A stretch of 64,000 nucleotides of DNA from an uncultured Oscillospiraceae bacterium (lineage in GTDB: Bacteria; Bacillota; Clostridia; Oscillospirales; Acutalibacteraceae): the NCBI GenBank assembly GCA_949289045.1, contig CASEMN010000001.1:124001-188000 (forward strand), written 5' to 3'. The translations under genes were made by a program, and so were the position numbers. Shown in pieces: positions 52,591-60,719 of this stretch. Each line of letters begins with the position of its first letter. The stretch's first letter is position 1. The notes under the pieces were generated by a model, which saw nothing but the letters and a program-made list of their open reading frames with translations, made no database searches and was not told the DNA's origin.

Positions 52591-54789
52591 ATGGCAAAGC
52601 TGATTACCAAGTTCAAATATTTGAAACCGTCCGCAAGGCAGAGCGTCGGAGGCTATGCAAAATATATTGCTACTCGTGAAGGCGTGGAGAAAGTCGATGA
52701 CACCTTCAAAACTGATCCTCCTACTGAGAAACAAAAGAAGCTGATCGAAAGAATCCTTCGAGATTTCCCGGACAGCAATTCCATGTTGGAGTACGAAGAT
52801 TATCTCAAAGAACCTACACTCGGAAATGCTTCTGAGTTCATCACCCGCGTCTTGGAGGACAACGCACATGAAACTCTCAACGCAAAAACATACGCAGACT
52901 ACATTGCGACTCGCCCTCGTGCAGAAAGGTTTGGTTCGCATGGTCTGTTCACTGATGATGGCGTCCGTGTAAAGCTCGATGATGTTTCAAGGAAGCTGAA
53001 TGAATACGAAGGCAACGTGTGGACTGTGATCATTTCTCTTCGCCGCGAGGATGCGGAGCGCCTTGGCTTCAATTCAGGCGAGCGATGGCGGGATATGCTT
53101 CGGACTCAAACAGAAACAATTGCTAAGAACTTCAAAATTCCTGTGGAGGATCTGAAATGGTACGCCGCCTTTCATAACGAGAGCCACCATCCTCACGTTC
53201 ATCTTATGGTCTACTCCACCGAACAGGCGAAGCCGTACCTCACACAGAAAGGCATTATGAATCTGCGCTCTGCTTTTGCGAAAGATGTCTTTGCAGATGA
53301 CCTGCTTTCCGTCTATGAAAAGCAGACGGAGCATCGGAATGCACTTCGTGCGCAGAGCCGTGATGTGATTGCAGAAATCGTTTCTCGAATCAACAGCGGC
53401 GCCTATGATAATCCTGCGCTTGAAAACAAACTGCTCGAGCTTGCCGACCGACTATCAAAGACGAGCGGAAAAAAGCAGTACGGGTATCTGAAAGCAGACG
53501 TCAAGGCTATCGTGAACGGAATTGTATCTGACCTTGCTGCTGACGAGCGGATCGCTTCTCTCTATGACCTGTGGTATGAGCAGCGAGAAGAAGTCATCCG
53601 TACCTATACAGATGCACTGCCGGAACGGATTCCATTGGTGGACAACCCCGAATTCAAATCGATCAAGAACGTGGTCATCCAAGAGGCGCTGAATATATCT
53701 GCAGACAGATTGATTTCAGACGAGCAGGATGAGCAAGCCGAGGTTGATGCAGAGACATCTGAGCCGGAAACAGATGAGGTTGAGGAACAAGAGTATGCTC
53801 CTGCACCGAGATCTGTTCAGCGTTCTCGGATGTGGCAGTTATACCGGAGCGCAAAGGCAATGCTCGACCGAAAGAGCGACGCCTACGATCCCAACACTGC
53901 CGTGGATCTTCTGATCGAAGCAGCCGGACTCGGATGCGGCGTTGCAAAATACAGACTCGGAAAGATGTTCCTTCGAGGCGAGGACGTTCCAAAAAACACT
54001 GACTACGCATTGCGATGGCTGGAAGAAGCCACATCTGAACACAATCAATATGCTGAATACCTGCTCGGAAAAACACTTCTCCGTGGCGAGAATGTAGAGC
54101 AGGATATTCCTCGTGCGGAACTACTTCTGCGACGATCTTCGGATCAGGGTAACCGTTATGCCTCATACACACTTGGGAAAACGCTCCTCGACGGAGAGCT
54201 TCTTCTGCAGGACATCCCCGAGGCAATCCGGCTTCTTACAGACTCTGCTGACAAAGGATTTGCAGCCGGACAGTATCAGATGGGAAAGCTCCTCTATCAT
54301 GGCGAGGTTGTTCCGCAGGATATTGTTCGTGCGATTGATTATTTGGAACGAGCCGCAGCACAGAAGAATTCCTATGCCGCTTATCTTGCCGGAAAGATTA
54401 GACTCACGGAAGCAGAAGTCAAGGATGTCCTTCGGGCAATCCGTGACTTCGAAATTGCCGCGGAGAACGGAAACGACTATGCGGAATACCAACTCGGAAA
54501 GATTTATCTCTACGGAAAAGAGGTCGAGCGGGATTATGAAAAAGCCATCGCCTATCTGTCCTCCGCAGCGGAGCATGGCAATCAGTATGCCGAGCAGCTC
54601 CTGCACAGTATCCAATCAAACCGCAATTGGTCTGCGGCGCTTGGAGCAGTCCGGCTCCTGCATCATCTGAGCAGGATGATTCAAAATCAGCTTGACGATG
54701 AGAAGAAAGGAAAGGCCGGAGCCATTGACCGGAAACTCAAGAGGAAGATCGACGAGAAGAAACAAGCCCACGGCCTCAAGCAAGGATAA
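52591..54789 (+). CDS. MobP3-type relaxase with C-terminal Sel1 repeats
   Basis: A 732-residue relaxase, expected to nick oriT and pilot the strand. Residues 1 to about 260 match the MobP3 group, with a metal-binding His cluster HNESHHPHVH at 195-204. Residues of about 430-690 hold six to seven Sel1-like repeats (LGKMFLRGEDVPKN, LGKTLLRGENVEQD, MGKLLYHGEVVPQD, LGKIYLYGKEVERD), a protein-protein interaction scaffold unusual on a relaxase. The end is basic (KRKIDEKKQ) and lacks the shared tail. It starts four bases after the MobC-like gene. Confidence 0.88.
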   Translation: MAKLITKFKYLKPSARQSVGGYAKYIATREGVEKVDDTFKTDPPTEKQKKLIERILRDFPDSNSMLEYEDYLKEPTLGNASEFITRVLEDNAHETLNAKTYADYIATRPRAERFGSHGLFTDDGVRVKLDDVSRKLNEYEGNVWTVIISLRREDAERLGFNSGERWRDMLRTQTETIAKNFKIPVEDLKWYAAFHNESHHPHVHLMVYSTEQAKPYLTQKGIMNLRSAFAKDVFADDLLSVYEKQTEHRNALRAQSRDVIAEIVSRINSGAYDNPALENKLLELADRLSKTSGKKQYGYLKADVKAIVNGIVSDLAADERIASLYDLWYEQREEVIRTYTDALPERIPLVDNPEFKSIKNVVIQEALNISADRLISDEQDEQAEVDAETSEPETDEVEEQEYAPAPRSVQRSRMWQLYRSAKAMLDRKSDAYDPNTAVDLLIEAAGLGCGVAKYRLGKMFLRGEDVPKNTDYALRWLEEATSEHNQYAEYLLGKTLLRGENVEQDIPRAELLLRRSSDQGNRYASYTLGKTLLDGELLLQDIPEAIRLLTDSADKGFAAGQYQMGKLLYHGEVVPQDIVRAIDYLERAAAQKNSYAAYLAGKIRLTEAEVKDVLRAIRDFEIAAENGNDYAEYQLGKIYLYGKEVERDYEKAIAYLSSAAEHGNQYAEQLLHSIQSNRNWSAALGAVRLLHHLSRMIQNQLDDEKKGKAGAIDRKLKRKIDEKKQAHGLKQG

Positions 54790-54799
54790 GGAGGATTTC

Positions 54800-55729
54800 A
54801 TGCCAACGAAATATATTCACTTCACTGACGAGCAAAAAGAGCAGGCGCGTCAGACCGATCTCTGCGAGCTGCTTCGCTCGCAGGGTGAAAAACTCAAACG
54901 ATCCGGCTCGGAATACGAATGGCGGGACGGATCGCAGAAGGTCACCATTCGGGGAAATCTTTGGTTTCATCAATACGACCAGCAAGGCGGCGACGCAATT
55001 GACTTTGTCAGAAGATTCTATAATAAGGACTACCCCGAAGCAGTAGAATACCTGCTCGGTGGCGCTGGCGGAACCCTTACCGTATCACCGCCAATTGAAC
55101 GCAAACCGCCGAAGCCATTCGAACTGCCACCCCACAACGATAATATGCGGCGAGTCTATTCCTATCTGCTTTCCAGACGAGGGCTTGACCGTGATGTGGT
55201 GTACGCTTTTGCACACAGGCAGATGATCTATGAGTCGGCACAGTACCACAACGCCGTGTTCGTCGGCTTCGATCAGGAAGGCGTCCCTCGTCATGCCAAT
55301 ATGCGCGGCACAGGAAGCGAAAGCACCTTCAAGGGCAATGCTGACAGCAGCATACCGGAGTACAGCTTTCACTGGACCGGCAAAAGCAAGTACCTTTTAC
55401 TATTCGAGGCGCCGATAGACATGCTGTCCTTTATCTCAATGCACAAGAAGAATTGGCAGCAGCACAGCTATGCCGCCGCCTGCTCGGTGTCGGATAGAGT
55501 CCTGTTTCAGATGCTGAAGGACAACCCCAACATCTCGGAGGTGTTCCTCTGCATGGACAGCGACGAACCTGGGCAGGCAGCGGCAAAACGAATCAGCGAT
55601 AAGCTGTTCACACAAGGAATCAACGCAAGAATCCTCGTTCCCGAACACAAGGACTGGAACGAGGATCTTTTATCTCTAAACCAAGAAGAAAGCGAGGTGG
55701 AAGAACCGTGTCAGGTATTACAACTCTGA
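54800..55729 (+). CDS. Toprim/DUF3991-type primase-like protein
   Basis: A 309-residue protein. The N-terminal part (WRDGSQKVTIRGNLWFHQYDQQGGDAIDFVRRFY) is a CHC2-like primase zinc-finger fold that has lost its zinc ligands. A DUF3991-like region and a Toprim_2 domain follow (FEAPIDMLSFISMH, VFLCMDSDEPGQAAAKRI with catalytic Glu and DxD-like Asp). It may prime DNA after transfer. It ends ESEVEEPCQVLQL, a shared tail. The ATG at 54800 has AAGGAGG upstream. It overlaps the coupling-protein gene by 22 bases. Confidence 0.8.
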   Translation: MPTKYIHFTDEQKEQARQTDLCELLRSQGEKLKRSGSEYEWRDGSQKVTIRGNLWFHQYDQQGGDAIDFVRRFYNKDYPEAVEYLLGGAGGTLTVSPPIERKPPKPFELPPHNDNMRRVYSYLLSRRGLDRDVVYAFAHRQMIYESAQYHNAVFVGFDQEGVPRHANMRGTGSESTFKGNADSSIPEYSFHWTGKSKYLLLFEAPIDMLSFISMHKKNWQQHSYAAACSVSDRVLFQMLKDNPNISEVFLCMDSDEPGQAAAKRISDKLFTQGINARILVPEHKDWNEDLLSLNQEESEVEEPCQVLQL

Positions 55730-57642
55730 TCATCGTTGGAGCTGTCATGTTCAGCGTCCTCGGCGGGATCACCCTGCTGGCGTATGTGTACAGCCTCAAC
55801 AATATCAAATCCAAAACAGTCGGCGACGGACAGCACGGAACCGCCCGCTGGATGACTAAAGGCGAACAGCGAAGGGTGTATCATCACATCCCATTCACGC
55901 CGAAGAAATGGCGGGAGCAGGCTAAGAGCGGCAAGACTCCCACAGGTGAAGACGGTAAAGTTCTTCTCCAGGGTATCGTCGTTGGATGCACAGGCAATAC
56001 GACGGCGATGGTGGACACCGGCGACGTCCATGTGCTGATGATCGGTGCGGCCGGTGTCGGTAAAACCGCCTTTTGGCTCTATCCCTGCATTGAGTATGCC
56101 TGCGCCAGCGGGATGAGTTTCCTGTCCACAGATACCAAAGGCGACGTCATGCGCAACTACGGCAATATCGCAAAGGGTTACGGCTACAATGTTTCCGTGA
56201 TCGATCTGCGAAACCCAACTCGTTCAAATGGCAACAACCTGCTGCACTTGGTTAACAAGTATATGGATTTGTACCAGGCGAATCCCGACACCCTCGTTTA
56301 CAAAGCGAAGGCCGAGAAATATGCGAAGATCATCTCCAAAACCATCATCCTCTCCGGCATGGATGCAGCAAGCTTCGGTCAGAACGCCTACTTCTACGAC
56401 GCAGCAGAAGGACTCTTGACAGCGACAATCCTGCTTGTGGCTGAGTTCTGCAAGCCGGAGGAACGACACATTGTATCCGTGTTCAAGATCATTCAGGAAC
56501 TGCTGGCTCCCTCGGGAAAGAAAGGCAAGAATCAGTTCCAGCAGCTCATGGAGATGCTCCCCAACGACCACAAGGCCAAGTGGTTCGCCGGAGCTGCGCT
56601 GAACACCGCCGAGCAGAGCATGGCGTCCGTCATGTCAACAGCCCTGTCCCGGTTGAACTCCTTCTTGGACTCGGAGTTGGAACAGCTCCTGTGCTTCGAT
56701 ACGGAGATCGATGCCGAGAAGTTCTGCCGCGAGAAGTCGGCTATCTTTATCATTATGCCGGAGGAAAACCCCAACACCTTCTTCATGATCTCCCTTATCG
56801 TCCAGCAGCTCTACCGTGAGATCCTGGCAGTTGCAGATGAAAACGGCGGTCAGCTCAAGAACCGCTGTGTATTCTTCTGCGATGAGTTCGGCACCCTGCC
56901 GAAGATTGAATCCGCAGAGATGATGTTCAGTGCCTCCCGATCCAGACGTCTGCAGATTGTTCCGATCATTCAGTCCTTCGCCCAGCTTGAAAAGAACTAC
57001 GGCAAGGAAGGCGGCGAGATCATCGTGGACAACACGCAGATTACACTGTTCGGTGGCTTTGCACCAAACAGTTCCTCTGCTGATACGCTGTCTAAAGCCT
57101 TGGGTAGCCGCACAGTTATGTCGGGCTCGGTGTCCCGAAGCAAAAACGATCCTTCCGAATCTCTGCAGATGATGGAGCGGCCGCTCCTTACGCCCGACGA
57201 ACTGAAGTCCTTGCCCAAGGGGGATTTCGTAGTGATGAAGACCGGCGTCCATCCCATGCGAGTCCATCTCAAGCTGTTCTTTAAGTGGGGCATTGAGTTT
57301 GATAAAGACCATCCCTATACCGTCGACGAGAACGGAAACCGCAAAGTGCAATACGCCAACAAAGCGGAGCTAATGGATGGAATCGTAAAGAAGTATCATC
57401 CTGAAGCCCTACTCGAAGCCGACGTGACCGGTGAAGGCGGCGAGATGGCCGTACCCAAGCAGACAGAAGCGAAGAATCATCAGCCACCCAAAGGCAATCG
57501 GAGCAGAAGCAGACAGCCGAAACCTCTTCCCGAGCAAGCAGAGAAGGATGGCAAGAAAGTCGGCTCACAGATTTCAGAAAAGCAAGTAGTTGCCGAGCCT
57601 GAGCCTGTGCCGCAGGAGGTGAATTCCGATGGGCAGACTTGA
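55708..57642 (+). CDS. virD4: VirD4/TraG-type coupling protein
   Basis: A 644-residue type IV coupling protein. One or two N-terminal membrane segments (residues 5-30) precede the ATPase. Walker A GAAGVGKT is at 113-120, and Walker B is in RCVFFCDEFGTLPK. It recruits the relaxase-DNA complex and protein substrates to the channel. GTG start, with GAGGTGG upstream. The C-terminus is Lys/Gln/Pro-rich and lacks the shared tail. The next gene overlaps its end. Confidence 0.93.
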   Translation: MSGITTLIIVGAVMFSVLGGITLLAYVYSLNNIKSKTVGDGQHGTARWMTKGEQRRVYHHIPFTPKKWREQAKSGKTPTGEDGKVLLQGIVVGCTGNTTAMVDTGDVHVLMIGAAGVGKTAFWLYPCIEYACASGMSFLSTDTKGDVMRNYGNIAKGYGYNVSVIDLRNPTRSNGNNLLHLVNKYMDLYQANPDTLVYKAKAEKYAKIISKTIILSGMDAASFGQNAYFYDAAEGLLTATILLVAEFCKPEERHIVSVFKIIQELLAPSGKKGKNQFQQLMEMLPNDHKAKWFAGAALNTAEQSMASVMSTALSRLNSFLDSELEQLLCFDTEIDAEKFCREKSAIFIIMPEENPNTFFMISLIVQQLYREILAVADENGGQLKNRCVFFCDEFGTLPKIESAEMMFSASRSRRLQIVPIIQSFAQLEKNYGKEGGEIIVDNTQITLFGGFAPNSSSADTLSKALGSRTVMSGSVSRSKNDPSESLQMMERPLLTPDELKSLPKGDFVVMKTGVHPMRVHLKLFFKWGIEFDKDHPYTVDENGNRKVQYANKAELMDGIVKKYHPEALLEADVTGEGGEMAVPKQTEAKNHQPPKGNRSRSRQPKPLPEQAEKDGKKVGSQISEKQVVAEPEPVPQEVNSDGQT

Positions 57643-57889
57643 TTTCCTGTATAGGATGGATCTTCCTCACCGTGCGAAATCCGTCTATATCTACCTTGCA
57701 GATCGAGCCAATAAAGACGGCGAATGCTGGCCTGCAATCCCAACGATTGCCAGAGAGCTCAAGCTGTCGCAGTCTACCGTGCGCAGAGCTCTACAGGATC
57801 TACGAAAAGCCGGACTGCTGGAAACCGAACAGCGATACCGTAAGCATGGCGGCAAGAGTAGTCTGCTTTATACTCTGAAGCAGGAATAA
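57629..57889 (+). CDS. Helix-turn-helix protein (HTH_36 type)
   Basis: An 86-residue winged-helix protein (CWPAIPTIARELKLSQSTVRRALQDLRKAGLLETEQRYR) like the N-terminal domain of ICE and plasmid replication initiators. It stops soon after that domain, so it may be a standalone regulator or a truncated initiator. AGGAGGTG lies in the end of the coupling-protein gene. Confidence 0.7.
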   Translation: MGRLDFLYRMDLPHRAKSVYIYLADRANKDGECWPAIPTIARELKLSQSTVRRALQDLRKAGLLETEQRYRKHGGKSSLLYTLKQE

Positions 57890-57893
57890 AAAC

Positions 57894-57917
57894 AGTTCCC
57901 TCCGCCCAGAGGGAACT
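57894..57917 (+). terminator. Hairpin after the HTH gene
   Basis: A perfect 9-bp stem AGTTCCCTC with its partner and a six-base loop, without a clear T-run. It marks the likely end of the long + strand conjugation run. The remaining gap to 58185 holds a second palindrome (57931-57947) and a repeat-rich promoter region. Confidence 0.6.
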
Positions 57918-57930
57918 ATACCTATTTACT

Positions 57931-57947
57931 GACAGGTGCCACCTGTC
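57931..57947. promoter_or_regulatory. Palindrome, possible operator
   Basis: GACAGGT-GCC-ACCTGTC is a perfect inverted repeat in the gap between the HTH and XRE genes. It could bind one of these regulators or form a small hairpin. Confidence 0.4.
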
Positions 57948-58076
57948 ATGATGAAAGGAGAAGGCGAACCTCCTATCTTAAAAACTACCACAACAGAAAG
58001 AAAAACACCTACACGGATAACGATGAAGGCGAACAAGATATGAAGTTATCGTAAATTATTTTAGAAATTCCGCATA

Positions 58077-58086
58077 TTATCGTTAG
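58077..58086 (-). promoter_or_regulatory. CTAACGATAA motif upstream of the XRE gene
   Basis: The sequence reads TTATCGTTAG on +, that is CTAACGATAA on the minus strand. The same 10-mer recurs at 58615 and 61271. Downstream a TATACT (58128-58133) and CTAACGG lie before the XRE start, so this is probably a control region. Confidence 0.5.
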
Positions 58087-58185
58087 TGTTTCGCTGTTGC
58101 CTTGTGTATTAATGCTTGTCCCATCAATATACTAATACTAACGGCATTGCCGCTTACGATATTAGCGTGAAAAGGAGGTGGGTGT

Positions 58186-58527
58186 GTGCAGAAGGATAAC
58201 AGCATTGAGAAAATTATCGGTAAGCGTATTCAAAAAATACGCCAAGCAAAGGGATATACCCAGCAGCAGTTTTCCGAGATGGTTGGACTCTCAACAAATT
58301 ATCTCTCTGACGTTGAGCGAGGAAAGAGTTCCGTCAGATTAGGAAAGCTCACTGCAATCATCAATGCCCTTGAATGCTCTGCAGATGAGGTGTTCATAGA
58401 TGTAATTGATCACGGGTACAAGGTTAAAAGTTCCCGGTTAGCTGATCGAATCGAAGCACTTCCACCCGACGAGCAGGAAAAAGTATTCGCTGTGTTGGAT
58501 GCCCTTATTAGTCAATCGAAGAAATGA
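58186..58527 (+). CDS. XRE-family transcriptional regulator
   Basis: A 113-residue regulator. The N-terminal XRE HTH (RIQKIRQAKGYTQQQFSEMVGLSTNYLSDVERGK, residues 14-47) is clear. The C-terminal part is helical (LPPDEQEKVFAVLDALI). Starts at GTG with AAGGAGGTG upstream. It precedes the integrase region and probably controls ICE excision or transfer. Repeated CTAACG motifs next to its own promoter and at the next gene are its likely sites. Confidence 0.85.
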   Translation: MQKDNSIEKIIGKRIQKIRQAKGYTQQQFSEMVGLSTNYLSDVERGKSSVRLGKLTAIINALECSADEVFIDVIDHGYKVKSSRLADRIEALPPDEQEKVFAVLDALISQSKK

Positions 58528-58532
58528 CACAC

Positions 58533-58559
58533 AAAGAGCCTGTAAGCACGGGCTCTTTT
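58533..58559 (+). terminator. Terminator of the XRE gene
   Basis: Stem AAAGAGCC/GGCTCTTT with a ten-base loop and TTTTC afterwards. It isolates the XRE gene from the SLOG gene. Confidence 0.8.
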
Positions 58560-58614
58560 CCTTTCTCAACTTTTTTTCGCTAAAGACTTTCTTTTTTCGA
58601 TCTCATATGCTATA

Positions 58615-58624
58615 CTAACGATAA
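58615..58624 (+). promoter_or_regulatory. CTAACGATAA motif at the SLOG-gene promoter
   Basis: The motif overlaps the end of a -10-like TATACT (58611-58616) and continues ATAATAGCATTAG, forming a loose CTAA-type inverted repeat. A regulator bound here would block transcription of the gene at 58664. Confidence 0.55.
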
Positions 58625-58663
58625 TAGCATTAGTTATTCGCTAAATTCGTTATTGGTGGTTAG

Positions 58664-59134
58664 ATGAGAGAGAAGACCTGCTGCTTTACAGGACACAGAC
58701 AAATACCAGCAGAGTATCTTCCAGCTATCTCAGAAAAGCTGCGTGATACTCTGATTTTTTATATTGAACGAGGATACCAATACTTTGGCGCCGGAGGCGC
58801 TTTAGGTTTTGACACTCTTGCAGCACAGACAGTACTAAACCTTAAACAACGGTATCCCTGTATAAAGCTGATTCTTGTTCTGCCGTGCAAGGATCAAGCG
58901 GCCAGGTGGAGCGCCAGCGACGTTACAGAATATGAACGGATAAAATCACATGCTGATAAGATAGTCTACACAGCAGACCGATACTACAACGGCTGTATGC
59001 AAAAAAGGAACCGCCATTTAGTTGATGGTAGTAGTCTTTGCGTCTGCTACTTGGCAAAACAAGAGGGTGGGACTGCTTACACAGTCCAATACGCCAGAGA
59101 AAAAGGATTACAGGTCGTTAATATTGCAGAATAA
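58664..59134 (+). CDS. SLOG-family (DUF1273/YpsA-like) Rossmann protein
   Basis: A 156-residue protein. TCCFTGHRQIP at the N-terminus and GAGGALGFDTLAAQTVL form the nucleotide-binding signature of the DUF1273/SLOG group. RNRHLVDGSSLCVCYL follows. SLOG proteins bind nucleotide-derived ligands and occur in stress and defence pathways. The role here is unknown. A hairpin (about 59141-59175) follows it. Its promoter carries the CTAACGATAA motif. Confidence 0.8.
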   Translation: MREKTCCFTGHRQIPAEYLPAISEKLRDTLIFYIERGYQYFGAGGALGFDTLAAQTVLNLKQRYPCIKLILVLPCKDQAARWSASDVTEYERIKSHADKIVYTADRYYNGCMQKRNRHLVDGSSLCVCYLAKQEGGTAYTVQYAREKGLQVVNIAE

Positions 59135-59182
59135 CAAATAAGACCGCAACTCTTTCGAATTGCGATCTTATAGATGGATTTT

Positions 59183-59202
59183 TTCGCAGAGTTCACAACT
59201 CT
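59183..59202 (+). repeat. Left copy of 20-bp inverted repeat flanking the integrase
   Basis: TTCGCAGAGTTCACAACTCT. Its exact reverse complement lies at 60608-60627 on the other side of the integrase gene. Each copy is itself a partial palindrome (AGAGTT-N3-AACTCT). The surrounding gap 59135-59412 shows no gene. Confidence 0.8.
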
Positions 59203-59341
59203 ACGCAGGAAATTATACACCAAATATCGTCAGAATACAAGGGGTTTCGACAAGAAAATAGGATTGAAATGGAAAATGATTATGGAAATTGACTTGAGCA
59301 AGAGGGATAAATCCGATTATTTAATCAAAAAACAAATCCTT

Positions 59342-59360
59342 CAGCCGTCAAAACCGCCGT
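59342..59360 (+). repeat. Left copy of AGCCGTCAAA-type direct repeat
   Basis: AGCCGTCAAAACCGCCGTC, 17 of 19 bases identical to 60539-60557 in the same orientation. Each copy contains GCCGTC twice. Short repeats at either side of an integrase gene could be its arm-binding sites. Confidence 0.6.
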
Positions 59361-59412
59361 CATTATTGGTCGATAAAATAGAACTGCACCAATATTTGAA
59401 GGAGGTCTTGTT

Positions 59413-60528
59413 ATGTCCAAAAAAGGCGAAAACATCTATAAACGAAAAGACAACCGGTGGGAGGCACGATATATTAAGGGGTACTCATTTGACGGAAAAA
59501 TCATCTATGGGTACTGCTACGGAAAAACCTATCGAGAGGCAAAAGAAAAAGTAAATGAGGCTAAGGCGGCTCTGATCAACGGACAGGCAATTCAAAGGAA
59601 TAGTCGTCTGCATTTATCATCCATCTGTGATCAATGGCTTCAGCTTAATCGAACCAGGGTAAAAGAATCTTCATATGTGAAGTATAGTGCCATCGTTGAT
59701 AAGCATATCAAACCAGCTATCGGCGGATATCTTATCCAAGCGATAGACTCTTTGACGATTGAACAATTCGGTCATGATTTGCTGACCGAGAAAGCACTGG
59801 CTCCAAAAACTGTGCGAGATATTCTCTCTCTGCTTAAAACGGTTTTGCAGTATGCTCATAAGACTGTTTCTGGAATTGACTTGGTTGAAGTCACTTATCC
59901 TAAATTGCCGAAGCAAGAAATGCGCATTTTAAGTCGCGAGGAGCAGGATATCTTTGTTCAATACCTTCTCAACGATCCCGATCCATGTAAGTTTGGAGTT
60001 CTCTTTTCGCTGTTAACCGGTTTGCGAATCGGAGAGATTTGTGCCTTGAAATGGCGAAACATTTCTTTACCTGACGGAACTGTTTCTGTTTCTTCAACAA
60101 TGCAGCGATTAAAAAACTCTGATGGAGGCAGTTCATCCAAAACCAGTATTAGAATTAGCACACCTAAAAGCGATAGCTCTTTGAGGATCATTCCTCTAAG
60201 TGATTATCTCATTGATATTTGTAATCAATGGACTTGGATGGCTCCGGAAGCTTATGTGCTGACGGGCGAATCAGATAGATTTGTTGAACCTCGAACACTA
60301 CAGTACCGGCTGGCGAAGTATACCAAGGAATGTAATATTGAAGGTGTTCATTATCATGTTCTTCGCCATACGTTCGCTACCCGATGTGTAGAGGTTGACT
60401 TTGAAATCAAGTCTTTAAGTGAAGTGTTAGGACATTCAAGTCCACGGATTACATTGGAGAGATATGTTCACTCATCAATGGAGTTGAAAAGGGACAACAT
60501 GAAGAAACTATCCGCAATCGGTTACTGA
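59413..60528 (+). CDS. int: Tyrosine recombinase, ICE integrase
   Basis: A 371-residue site-specific integrase. Residues 1-50 form an AP2-like arm-binding domain (YKRKDNRWEARYIKGYSFDGK). Residues of about 66-160 form the core-binding domain. Catalytic residues are R205 (LTGLRIGE), H315 and R318 (YHVLRHT), H341 and Y351 (ERYVHS). All are present, so it should be active. AAGGAGG lies seven bases upstream of the ATG. It lies at the right side of the conjugation block, suggesting that the right end of the element is near. Confidence 0.93.
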   Translation: MSKKGENIYKRKDNRWEARYIKGYSFDGKIIYGYCYGKTYREAKEKVNEAKAALINGQAIQRNSRLHLSSICDQWLQLNRTRVKESSYVKYSAIVDKHIKPAIGGYLIQAIDSLTIEQFGHDLLTEKALAPKTVRDILSLLKTVLQYAHKTVSGIDLVEVTYPKLPKQEMRILSREEQDIFVQYLLNDPDPCKFGVLFSLLTGLRIGEICALKWRNISLPDGTVSVSSTMQRLKNSDGGSSSKTSIRISTPKSDSSLRIIPLSDYLIDICNQWTWMAPEAYVLTGESDRFVEPRTLQYRLAKYTKECNIEGVHYHVLRHTFATRCVEVDFEIKSLSEVLGHSSPRITLERYVHSSMELKRDNMKKLSAIGY

Positions 60529-60538
60529 TTCAAATTAA

Positions 60539-60557
60539 AGCCGTCAAATCAGCCGTC
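60539..60557 (+). repeat. Right copy of AGCCGTCAAA-type direct repeat
   Basis: AGCCGTCAAATCAGCCGTC, ten bases after the integrase stop. It matches the left copy in the same orientation. Confidence 0.6.
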
Positions 60558-60607
60558 GAGAAAAGCATAAACACCTTTATATCCAGCGATGCTGCGTTCT
60601 TTTTGGC

Positions 60608-60627
60608 AGAGTTGTGAACTCTGCGAA
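60608..60627 (-). repeat. Right copy of 20-bp inverted repeat flanking the integrase
   Basis: The exact reverse complement of 59183-59202. This copy is a fuller palindrome, GCAGAGTT-GTG-AACTCTGC, which could also act as a hairpin after the integrase gene. Confidence 0.8.
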
Positions 60628-60661
60628 AGAGCGCAGTTTATTTTTTTAGAACAAAACCAAG

Positions 60662-60671
60662 CGAGCGCTCG
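60662..60671. promoter_or_regulatory. Palindrome upstream of tetR-like gene
   Basis: CGAGCGCTCG is a perfect 10-base palindrome 49 bases before the TetR-family start. It may be the regulator's operator. Confidence 0.4.
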
Positions 60672-60719
60672 ATGAAACGCAGAGATAGGTGTTTTGAACA
60701 CACGAAAGGCGGGTGAACA

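Larger units (their letters stand above)
23900..60630 (+). mobile_element. Integrative and conjugative element (approximate extent)
   Basis: Between the tRNA genes and the integrase, the sequence holds relaxase, coupling protein, VirB4, VirB6-like, PrgI-like, cell-wall hydrolase, sortase, adhesin, antirestriction, methyltransferase and integrase genes, all on +. Base composition rises visibly from about 24.05 kb and falls again near 57.9 kb. Together these define an ICE with a MobP3 relaxase. Ends are not mapped: no direct repeat of the tRNA-Trp 3' end was found on the right, and the right end could lie beyond the window. Confidence 0.85.

Noticed and set aside
59174..59554. 126-codon + frame upstream of and into the integrase gene
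   Set aside because: It overlaps the integrase start in another frame and shows no recognisable motif. The clear AAGGAGG site belongs to the integrase.
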